DNA of 64,000 bases from Rotaria socialis (Eukaryota > Rotifera > Eurotatoria > Philodinida > Philodinidae), in NCBI GenBank assembly GCA_905331475.1, contig CAJNYU010000182.1:4343-68342 (forward strand). Direction: 5' to 3'. The notes below the pieces were generated by a model. That model had not been told where the DNA came from. It searched no databases and was given only the letters and a program-made list of their open reading frames with translations. The position numbers were made by a program, and so were the translations under genes. Positions 38,550 through 50,653 of the stretch are shown here, piece by piece (the first letter of the stretch is position 1; each line of letters starts with the position of its first letter).

Positions 38550-40196
38550 TTACGTCAACTGTAAAATACTTTTCATAAGAGAATCTAGATATTGCGTATC
38601 CTTATTTAAACGAATTATCGAATCGATTCGATTAATCACTGTTTGTAAATGTAGAAATGTTGTTATAATTCTTGTGTATAAAATTACGGCTCTTTTTTCA
38701 CCATATTTTTCTATCATGTACAGCCAGAGTAATTGAGTATAAGCCGATTGTATTCTGTGAATATATCCCAATTGTTTATAGCCAACCGTATCGAAATTTG
38801 TTGTAAGTAAATTTGTTGTAAGAAATAAAATTATTAGAAATAATTTAACTACAAGTGGATCGAGTGTAACAAATGGAACAAATGTGTTAGATAGTAATTG
38901 ATACATTGAATGCAAATTAATATTATTCACGCAGCCAGCTGTTTGAATACGCGTATAACGAAATTGCGAATGAGCCGGCGTTTTTAATAGAGCATAATTG
39001 ACTGGTAATAAAATGTGAATATTTTGTTTTATTAATAAAACTTGATCGTCAATATTTAGTTGTTGAAATTCAGGTAAATGTTTAAAATAGCTTATAAAAC
39101 TAACTACAATCGGTTTCTTCCGGTTATAAAACTCGTGTAAACGTAATGTAAGAACTTGTTGTGGCGCTGAATAAACAGATATACTTGGCTCGCCGGCATA
39201 TTGATCATAACAATGACTTATATTATTTAGACTCGCTCGATCTGCTGAACTTAACGTAACTGGTGAATTAAAGTTCTCCGAATCTCTCGGCATAGATATC
39301 TAAATCATATATAGGTCGGCAAACTATCGAAAAAAACAACTAAAATAAAAATCATTACCTGTAGTCGTCGTTTTGTTTGTTTAGTTTTACGTTGCTTCTC
39401 GCCTTGAATCAGTTTTTTATTTTTTTCTTTTTCACTACGAATCCAATCTTTTCGCATACCTACAATTAGCAGCAATATTATCAAAATAAACAATCTCATA
39501 AAATAAATACTACGTATCGGATCTATTACAACCAGCAAAAGAAAACATGTCTAACGGTACTTGTGTCCTTTCATGATTCTACTGTAAACATACTAGTTTT
39601 AGTAGAATATATTTCTTTTTTTTGTCTCGGATGAAATTTCCTATAACGTACCGATAGTAAAACATTTTCTGATACGACAATATGTACAATGTCTTCGATT
39701 TTCTGCTGTTATATCACACTTTCCCCCAAATCGACATTGAAGATCTACCTGCTCAAAACAAAAAATAATTAAAACGGTGGATGAAAAACAAAATTTATTT
39801 ACCATATTTCTCAATGCATTTCGTCGGAAAAATGCTAAGAAAAAGGAAAATATTGTCTCCTATCTTAGTTGTTTTTGTATCTACCTTTACAACTTTCGCA
39901 TGTAATTCGATCGAAGTTATACCCAAATGCTTTAGCGCCACATACGACACATTGCAAAACTGTTTTCTCTGTTTTTTTCCCGCATTCGTTATAGTTTAAG
40001 GATGAGGCATCATACTGCAGAAACTAAAAAATGGTAAAATGGAGAAAAAACATTTATAATATTAATATACTCTTTTGCTCATATTTGTAACACGCTGTTT
40101 AGCATCGGATAAATATGCATCAAAAGTATCTTTATTATTTGTTTCAAGATCATAAATGAAATTATCGCCGTTTACAAAAACATAATCAGAATTCAT
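38550..40196 (-). CDS. HR96: Nuclear receptor, HR96/DAF-12 (NR1J) type
   Basis: Ligand-type transcription factor. Six exons: 40196-40071, about 40023-39885, 39834-39803, 39748-39652, about 39469-39359 and 39299-38550. The DNA-binding domain is split over three introns. Zinc finger 1 is CVVCGAKAFGYNFDRITCESC; the P-box CESCKAFFRRNAL is the signature of the HR96/DAF-12 class. Finger 2 is CRFGGKCDITAENRRHCTYC, followed by RIRKCFTIGMRKDW. A Lys-rich hinge leads to a ligand-binding domain containing the signature FKHLPEFQQLNIDDQVLLIK. The C-terminus (SLMKSILQLT) lacks an acidic AF-2 core. In flies HR96 binds sterols and controls lipid and xenobiotic genes; the role here is inferred. The first ATG is the only one in frame ahead of the zinc finger. 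Confidence 0.88.
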
Positions 40197-41029
40197 CTGA
40201 AAAAAAGAAAGCAAAACATTGTTTCATAAAAAATTACGCCAGTAAATTTCTTTGACAAAAGTAGCAAAAAATATGTTTATTAACTAACTAATCAAGTACT
40301 CTCTAGGCAGAATTTTATCTAAGTCATTATATTTTTTTCTTTTATCGTTCTATATGACGAGAGAGAGAGAGAGAGAGAGAGAAAAAAACAGCATTATGAC
40401 AGTGTGGAGGACAAGTGTGAAGGGCGAAACTACGTTTGCGTGTGTCACATGTGAAAACATAAGTCGTTTCCTCTAGCAATTTCTTCTTTCCATATTTTCC
40501 ATACATTATATGTGCTCTCTCAGTTGATGCCAACCAAAGAAGTACTCTTTCATTGTTTTCAATGGAACGCCTTCGCATGGCTATTAACTTTCAATCTGAA
40601 TGACACAAGAAATCAATAACGAACAAGGCGACATACATAGATTCTGCGCTCTTTTTACAATCAAATAAAACTTTCTTTCTATTAGCCACAATTAAGAAAA
40701 AAAAAGAATAGAAAATTCGATCGAATAAAATCAAGCCTACTTTTCTGTCTAAAGTAAAACGAAATATGAGTTTATCGAACGGTTTGATCAATAATGTTTA
40801 CGATTGTTGTTTTTTACGTTCTGTTATTTCTTCAAGCTTAATGTGAATTTTAATCACACCTGAATCACGAGGTAACTTCGTGATTGAATAAGTTCGCATT
40901 CAGAATCTATTTTTAAATGTACTAAATTTTGGAAGGTACACACTTCTATCATGTTTTACGTAGATTAACTACTGAAATCTTGAGCGGGTGTTTTTGAGAT
41001 ACTATAGAATCGGTCAGTGTGTCCGGCCG
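40197..41029. other. Upstream region of the nuclear receptor
   Basis: Contains a (GA)n tract at about 40359-40382. A minus-strand 78-codon frame at 40342-40578 runs into the GA tract and is not convincing. May include a 5' untranslated exon, since an AG lies just before the receptor ATG. Confidence 0.45.
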
Positions 41030-41320
41030 TTTACACGATAACCTTTGAAAGCCTCATCCAATTGTCATGAAATTTTGTACACAGAATGATCTCAGCAATA
41101 TCTCAGTCGAGTTCGAAGATGAGAGGAATTTGTCAAGAAATGGCTGAGTTGTCGAAAAAATTGTCATTATTGACTAGACCATCCCTGAGGGGGGGTACAG
41201 GGATTTTTTTAAATAAATTTTTTTTTCTCAGTATTATTCACAACATATATAAATCGACTCAGTTTTTGCAGTACACATAACAATTGGATGCGAATCCGAT
41301 GTTTCCGCATTTATTTATAG
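41030..41320 (+). repeat. Dispersed repeat, copy 3
   Basis: Same unit and orientation as copies 1 and 2: 'caattgtcatgaaattttg' through 'gatgcgaatccgatgtttcc'. Similarity to copy 2 appears above 85 percent by eye, with indels mainly in the G run and T/A runs. Confidence 0.8.
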
Positions 41321-42258
41321 TTATCTACGCTGCAAAAGAATATTAATAGCTGCTCGAATAAGCAATTTTTCTAGATAATAAAGATTAGAGATTTTTCAAG
41401 GATAAAGTCTACAAATAAAACAAGCGTAAGACAATCTTCTTCAATATGGCATGTCTACTTTTTTTTACTAGGAAACATCATTATTGTGGAAGGTGCAATA
41501 GTGGGATTTCCATATAAAGTAGTGACTTAAAAAATGAAATTTTAGTGCCTCAAGCAACGTTTTTCAATCTATTCGTAAAATGTCACAGACAGCTAAAACG
41601 TAATTTATTCCTGTTTTGTTGTAGAAAACTGTTTACTCGATGATTTTCGAGAAATTCCCAACAATTTCAATTAGGAACGAAACAGTGTGACATGTGAAAC
41701 AAGTTTTACTCACGAAATGAACAAATATTTTCAACATTGAAAATTTCTGTTGGCAATAAAACTCTCTATTCAACTCACTATGTACATTCTTTTAAATGTT
41801 GGCGCCTGTAGAAAGACTAAGAAAATAAATTTGACCAATTAAATTTCGAAACAGTAAAGCACCTGCAAAATCCGGAATAAAAGAAAAGTGCTCTGATTAA
41901 ATACATGTGCGTAACGATAACCTGCATTAGTAAATCACATTTTTTTAAAATTATATATGTATTTAATTATTGAAGAGATAAATTTGTTCTCTTCTCACTT
42001 GTCATCAAGAAGGCCGCGTTGAGTGTGAAACTGCTGTACATATTTACCTGTAATCTTAATGCCACATCGAGTTTAACTCGTCAATCTTATGTAGGAAACG
42101 CCAGTAAGTTTGCTTCGCTATAATATTATTAGAATATGTACCCGGGGGAATACTGACTTGGTAATCTTACGATTTGATAAAATAAATATTGTTATTATCA
42201 AATTTGACGATGATACTTTGCATTTGTTTCTCAGTTTTCTCTAAAATGAAAATTCTCA
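41321..42258. other. Intergenic
   Basis: AT-rich, no gene or repeat recognised. Confidence 0.45.
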
Positions 42259-42567
42259 CTATTGATTTCGTTTTTTCGCTGTTTCCAATCCAAAATATTG
42301 GGCCATGTTTATTTCCTTTTCTATTGCTTGTCTACGGAATTGAAGTCTCCGAATAGATGATTTCATCTGCAAACATTTTTGAGTAGCACATTAATATAAG
42401 AACAACAAAATTACTTGATGAGTCTTTGTTAGGAAACAGTCAGCAATTGATGCCATAATAATTTCACCGAATAAAAGCGTCGATCTAATTTTAGTTTGAT
42501 TCTTAAGCCAATATGAATAGGGTCTTTTTCTTTTGACTTTAATGCACTGTTGAATTACAGCATTGAG
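42259..42567 (-). CDS. Last two exons of an unidentified basic protein
   Basis: Not recognised, but clearly gene-like. Exon 42567-42415 (153 nt, 51 codons) and exon 42366-42259 (108 nt with TAG) join in phase 0 across a 48-bp GT-AG intron. The peptide runs CIKVKRKRPYSYWLKNQTK, then STLLFGEIIMASIADCFLTK, then SSIRRLQFRRQAIEKEINMA and ends AKKRNQ. It is Lys/Arg-rich with an amphipathic central helix and a C-terminal coiled-coil-like helix. The exon starts after an acceptor (aatagtag), so upstream exons are missing. A frame at 42784-42927 (MYAISILCIVN, Cys-rich) ends one candidate exon with a phase-0 GT and could be the first exon, but that donor is poor. It could also be a remnant of a longer gene. 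Confidence 0.5.
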
Positions 42568-43440
42568 CTACTATTTATTTGAAAATAATTCGGTGGTCTG
42601 ATGTTCGTATAACTTTAGCCATTCAAATCACAATAGAAGCTTTATAAGTTATACTTCAAAATTGAATTGTTAACGCCTATGTATCCATCGCAAAAGAAAG
42701 TGACTTTCTTTTTCTTTTTAACTAAACAGTAGATGAAAATAAAATACAATTAAAAATAATTATTTTCCCTGTTTGGAATCGGATCATGTAGAATAAAAAA
42801 GATCAATATTTTCTAAAAGTGTGCATTGTACACAGTGTGGAAGGAATTCAGTCAAGTATTCATTCGCATCGGCATTGAAACAACAATAGTTTCTGTTGAC
42901 TATGCATAAAATAGAAATTGCGTACATGCAGCATTTGAAATCGAAAATTTTCAAATAAAAAATCGGCAGAATGAACGATTTGCAAAATATAAGTAAAGAT
43001 TAAATATGAATATCTTAGAACATATTGAATAATAAATAGTCAAATTGTGTCACTAAGCAAAATATATTCAATAGCTTGGCATAAGAAAATAAAAATGATA
43101 GAATTTGATTTCGGATAAAAAATTGCATGTCGAAAACGCAGAGCTTTAAATAATAAGCAGATGTTCCAGAATACAACAGATTGCTATGTACACTGGGAGT
43201 TAACTGTCAAGAAAAGAATCGCTACCTCAAAGATTTTGCCTGGTTTATTATCAAGATAGGCGGGAAAAGGACATATATTTACCTGGATTAGTAAACACGA
43301 GATTGACATTGATTATCAGTTAAGTGTATTATATGCATACATCGCAGCGCTTGTCAGGATTCCAGCGAAAACATTATTTGCAAAGGACGTCCCCTCGGGA
43401 TTTATCAGGACACTGCGATGTAATTGTCTTATCTGCAAAA
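42568..43440. other. Intergenic with a possible upstream exon
   Basis: Mostly AT-rich. The only coding-like stretch is the minus-strand ATG frame 42784-42927 mentioned with the neighbouring gene. Confidence 0.35.
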
Positions 43441-45470
43441 ATTGATAAAGGGTATTACTCATTTAAGCGAACAGCACGAACACACAATTTTGCGAGATCG
43501 AATAGCAGTTCCGCTTATGAACACCCACACCTTGTAGAATTATATACACGAACACCCATTTTTTGCTAGCTATAGGGAGAAAAACTGTCGACAAATACGA
43601 AAAAATGACTCCTCTCAACACGAACACCCAAAATCTCTGTTTTTGTCCATAGTAACACCTTACACTTTTGCTTACGAACACCCACAGAACTCCATAAGCT
43701 ACATTTTGACTAGAGCACATGGTATTCTCGAATGAATTTTTATAAAGATTTTTCTGTGAAAACATTTAAGAGAGAGTCCGTGAGAGAACCACTCTACGTA
43801 CGGCATCGGAGGAAAAAGTTTTTTTTCGATTTATTTAGCTTAAATGATAGGTCTGTTCGAATCGTTGTTAAATCCAAAATATCAAATCATTTGGTTGTTC
43901 TCATGGAAAATGGCAGAAAAAGCAAGTTTAAAGGGTAAATGAACCCCCATCGAACTTCTCGAGTTTGTAGAACAGATATGTGACATATCTAGTTTTGCAG
44001 AGCTTGTAAAGGCGCATCGAGTGGTATATAGGAACTCGAGTTTTCACGTTTGAAAGGCCTATACATTGTTTACAGCACGTAGCAATCTATATGATACTCA
44101 TAGAAATTGTGGGTCTCTATGATGGCACAGAATAAGTTTATAAGAACTCTTTCTCACACTGAAGGGGTCTAGAGGGATATGAAAGTAAATGTTTCTGCAA
44201 TATACATAAGATATTTGCGTGTTATTTAAGGGTTCAACGTATCAATAAAATCTGTGTAATCGGAGTTGACATTGGTAAAACAGACAATAAAAATAGGGCA
44301 CGTGTAGGTATTATTGTATCCCTGTAGACCCCTTCAGGGTCAGAAGAAGGAAATTTTTTTTTCAATATTCAAAGAACTTATCTATGCAAGTTGATTGAAG
44401 TTGCTCTGCTGATTATTGTAACGTAAAAATGTTGGTTAGGATTGTCGGAGATTATTGAAATATTGTGAATATACTCAGCCCTCCCTAGAGGAAAAAGGCT
44501 ATGTTAGTGAATTATTTTCTAAGCTAACAACAAGCCCCTCATTTTCTGAAAGATCTTATCTATCAAATATGTAGAGGTCAATAGTGTGCAGTTTCTAACA
44601 AAAAATTTTCACGTTGTTACTCGATTGCTCCGTGACACAGAAGTAAATATATTGAAGTGTTAATTTGTCCATAATTACTAAAGGATTCTTCAAGACGACC
44701 GTCTATCGTTATAGCAAAGCAATAATAAAAAGTATCGGCTATAAAAAATTGAATAGCATCCATTTCTGTATAGAACCGAGTCTCAAAAAGAGTTCTTATA
44801 AACTTATTCTGTGTCATCATAGGGATCCATAATTTCTATGAGTATCATATAGATTGCTACGTGCTGTAAACAATATATAGGCCTTTCAAACGTGAAAACT
44901 CGAGTTCCTATATACCACTCGATGCGCCTTTACAAGCTCTGCAAAACTAGATATGTCACAAATCTGTTCTACAAACTTGAGAAGTTCGATGGGGGTCCAT
45001 TTACCCTTTAAACTTGCTTTTTCTGCCTTTTTTCCATAGGAACAGCCAAATGATTTGATATTTTGGATTTAACAACGATTCGAACAGACCTATCATTTAA
45101 GGTAATTAAATCGAAAAAAAACTTTTTCCTCCGATGCCGTACGTAGAGTGGTTCTCTCACGGACTCTCTCTTAAATGTTTTCACAGAAAAATCTTTATAA
45201 AAATTCATTCGAGAATACCATGTACTCTAGTCAAAATGTAGCTTATGGAGTTCTGTGGGTGTTCGTAGGCAAAAGTGTAAGGTGTTACTATGGAGAAAAA
45301 CAGAGGTTTTTGGTGTTCGTGTTGAGAGGAGTCATTTTTTCGAATTTGTTGACAGTTTTTCTCCCTATAGCTAGTAAAAAATGGGTGTTCGTAAGAGGAA
45401 CTGATATTCGATCTCGCAAAGTTGTGTGTTCGTGCTGTTCGCGTAAATTAGTAATACTCATTGATAATTT
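43441..45470. mobile_element. Foldback element FB3, 2.0 kb, with CGAACACCC iterons
   Basis: Left arm 43441-44152 and right arm 44784-45470 are reverse complements over about 700 bp, around a 630-bp centre. Near each end the motif (C/T)GAACACCCA is repeated about five times at 30-70-bp spacing (near 43477, 43517, 43549, 43619 and 43676, mirrored on the right). Such subterminal iterons are typical transposase-binding sites. The same 66-68 codon frame (MNFYKDFSVKTFKRESVREP) appears in both arms simply because they mirror each other. No transposase is present. Superfamily unknown. Confidence 0.85.
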
Positions 45471-48363
45471 ATGAATCTCAAAATAGACTTCAATCGAATC
45501 GGAACAAACAGGAATAATGTGAGAAACACAGTGTGCCTGGAGGTTGGCCTCGATGTAATTTTAAATATCATTCTAACAAGAACAAAAAATACGGCCAAAT
45601 TATACTTTAGAATAGTGACGAGCATGTAATTGGTATAGAAATAGTAGTTGGAATAGCTTATGAAGTTCGCTCGATTCATTATATTTGATGAATGTGCGAT
45701 ATAAGACCGATGTGCCAGAAATGAAATATATTAGTTTTTATATTGTCAGAAGGCTGGATAAGAGCTAGTTTTCCGAAGCATAAGCCACTGTGTAAAACGA
45801 AGGGTTCTTACCTCTTTATAGTACTCTTACAAAACTTATAAGGTAGTCATTGTGTTAAGCACTGTTGGGATTTATTTCGCTCTTTTTAAACAGTGCTTAA
45901 TTGAATATTAAAACCATTATTTACCTTCGAATTAATATGGCTTACGCTATTATAGTATAAAAAGATCAAAAATAGGTAGGCTTTATCATTTTCATTGCTG
46001 CTCTCTATGGGTACCGTTGATTAATAGCTACAATAATAGACGAAGTACATTTGGATTATTAAAGTGGAAAAGCAGAAAATACTCTTTGTAAACTGGAGAC
46101 AAAAGTAACGACATCAAATTGCTACGACCTATATTCAGATTTTCGACAACATATTCTGTTCTCCTACAAACAACGCTCACCAAATACGAATTTTAGAGTA
46201 AATTTGTAGATTTTTAGCTTTGAGAGTCTGGTTTCACTCGTATACGAAATGCGATGCGAAGCTCGAATCCACAGTAGCATCGAAAATATGAAGAAAACAA
46301 ATAATGTACGTTTCAATTCATTAGAAATCACAATTCTAGATGATTCACCTCGATTGTTGACAAGATAAAATTTTTGGGAAAATGGCGATATTCTTGAGAG
46401 ATGTTTGAAAAAAATGTATTGCAAAAAAAATAAATAGAAATCAAGTCATTATTGTTATCGGAATGAATCATACACTATTAATGGTCAATTCTGTAGAGTA
46501 TGAAAGAAATGCCAAAAAAACTCAAATCATCATTTTGTTTGTTTATTTAATTAGCATGTGAACTATTGAATCTAACAGTGAACACAGATATTACACTATT
46601 AGTGAAAAAAAGAAAGAAACCTATTGATAACAACTTAATAAATAAGAACAATTGCTGTATTAATTAACAATGAATTATTGATGATTTGAGTGTTCGAAGA
46701 TCTTTCTGGGGCTTCGGCAGAATCCACGGTGATGTTTTTCGCTTTTCGTTACGGCAACAACTATACTTTTTCGAACGATCTTTTCTCTATCCGTTAGTCT
46801 TCTAATGGTGCATAAGAGCAATATCAAAATTGGTGAAATATGTTTAGAGGAAAACATTGAAGACTGTTTTACTTCGTGTGATAAAATGAGGACGACTTTC
46901 GAGGGTTCAAATTCATACCTGGTGGCCAGTAGCATAAAACGGAGATCAGCCAAAAAGCTGACGGAGAATTGTAGAGAAATTAAGAATTTGACTGTCATCA
47001 AGGCCCATTTCTGAATAGAAATATTTAGGAGAAAATAAAAACAGTCTCGCTCGCTCTCATCTGTCTTTGATCTAAAGAGAAGTTATTAATGTGTTTATTT
47101 CTCAAGTGCGGAAGTAAGTTCAAGAATATTTTTAAAAGCAGGAGCGTCATATTCTGATGAGTTTTTCCTGCTTTCAAGTAAATTAAAAATAAATATTGTA
47201 TCACTTTGCTGAGATTTGAACTAAGTGATATTGTGATGGTGTGCAGACTGTTTCTTTATTCAGTTTTTGGAAGATTCGTAATAGTCCTACGAATATCTCA
47301 AATAAACATGTGAATTTCAATATCACTATCAATAATTAGCAAATTCAATTGTATGACCCATTTGATAAGCGAAGACTTCAAAAGTATTCAATATCTTGGG
47401 CGGCTAAACAGTAGTTTATATTAACAGTTCTTATGAGTTTTGGTTACTTTCGGTGGCCCAGAAAGATGCAAAAACTAGTATAATTTAGCAGTTTCAAGTG
47501 CGAAGAACAATTTTCGGCCGTTTCTTCTATGCTTGAAGATCCTACACTCGATCTGTTCTAGTCGTCACTTTATAAAATTGGTTGAGTTCTGTTTGGTAAC
47601 ACTAATTAATAGCTACGCGAGGCCCTCTATCTCCTCAATGATGATAATGATGAGTCAAATAATTCACTGCTGATTTGACCAATCACACGATGAATGTTTT
47701 TAGTAAAACATTTTGCTTTCGAGTCCAGTCAGACAGTATAGGGAAAAAATTACTATTAAATATTGATTATGAAATCTGTCGTTTTCATGCGTAGCTCGCA
47801 ATATGCTTTTCGGTCAAAAGTCATGCATACCTTTCTCTTTTTTCTTTCTTCATTTTCGTCTAGCTTGTTTTTCGATCACTTCTTTTCTTTTCTTCGATTC
47901 AGTCGAGAAGGTTTTCGTGTTCTGTAGATGTTTTTTTTCTTTTTCTGCGCATCTTCATCTTTATTTTCTTTTACCAATTCTTTTTTTTGCCAGTATTCGA
48001 TCAGTCAAATGTTGAACTAAGAACAAGAAAAGACTTTTGTTTTGCTGACATGAGCACACGCCGAGCAGAGCGACGAAATAAAAGAAACAAAGATGTTTGA
48101 TTGTTTATATCCAGTTATCTATTCATAATTGGGTAGAATGGAATATACATTAATCATCATGAAAAGTAAAGGTATAAATGAGCCTGATATAGAAGAGATA
48201 CGACTAATATCATAAGCATTACTAATGATCAATGCTTACTATATATAAATCAATACATCAAAGAAGAAAAACCTTGATACTGAGATTACTATTCGTTGTT
48301 CTCTATCTCAAAATGTAATATCTTTTTTTCTTTAGATAACCATTATTTTATTTTGTGGTTACA
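45471..48363. other. Intergenic, upstream of synaptophysin
   Basis: 2.9 kb without a supported gene. Overlapping frames at 46675-47001 (-) and 46805-47014 (+) lack family features. A pyrimidine-rich stretch lies at 47830-47990. Confidence 0.45.
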
Positions 48364-50030
<1,667 letters not shown>

Positions 50031-50653
50031 GCTCAAAGAATTGGCTGTATTAATAAACAAGCTAATTTCTTATTTTTCTCATAATAATCAAAACGTAATC
50101 AATTTTTTGGCGTTTAGGTTAAGTTATCATTCTTTTTTTAACTCATTTTCCAATGATCCTTGTTAAATGCTTCCTTTATTTATAAGTCTGTGATTCTCAT
50201 GTCATTTGCTTTTGTTTTTGTAAAGTTTCAACATTATTAGATATCATAACAGTGCAAAATCTAGATGCTACTAAGCAAGATCTTTTTTCTCTCGCATGCC
50301 TCGTTTAATGTATCACTCTTCTTTTCTTTATTATTTAAAACAAAATTTAGTTTTATGCGCTAGTTTAACACGATGATAACAGAAAAACAAGAACGAAATT
50401 ATTAGAAGCTTTTATCTACAAGATTAGAATATGAAGATTAAAATTTCAGTACTAATCTATTCATCCGTTTACTTTAATAGCATGGAAAAATGTATTCATC
50501 GTCATCATGACTAAGAATGATTGTTATTATTTGATCTTGCCATAGACTAATTCTTGATGAGTGAAACCTACGGAATCATTTTATTTTATTAGTAAAAGTA
50601 AACTACAAAGATTAGAAATGTACGAAAATAATGTTCAATTTTTTTTCTAAATT
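50031..50653. other. Convergent intergenic
   Basis: Holds the 3' untranslated regions of the synaptophysin gene and the Thr-stalk glycoprotein. No further feature. Confidence 0.5.

Noticed and set aside
40342-40578. 78-codon minus frame upstream of the nuclear receptor
   Set aside because: It ends in translated GA microsatellite (Ser-Leu repeats) and has no recognised motif.
43324-45474. Paired frames (MNFYKDFSVKTFKRESVREP and MFSQKNLYKNSFENTM) on both strands of FB3
   Set aside because: They are the same DNA seen twice because the arms mirror each other; no homology and no third-position signal.
46675-47014. Overlapping 108-codon minus and 69-codon plus frames
   Set aside because: No family features, no splice context, and the two frames compete for the same DNA; more likely chance.
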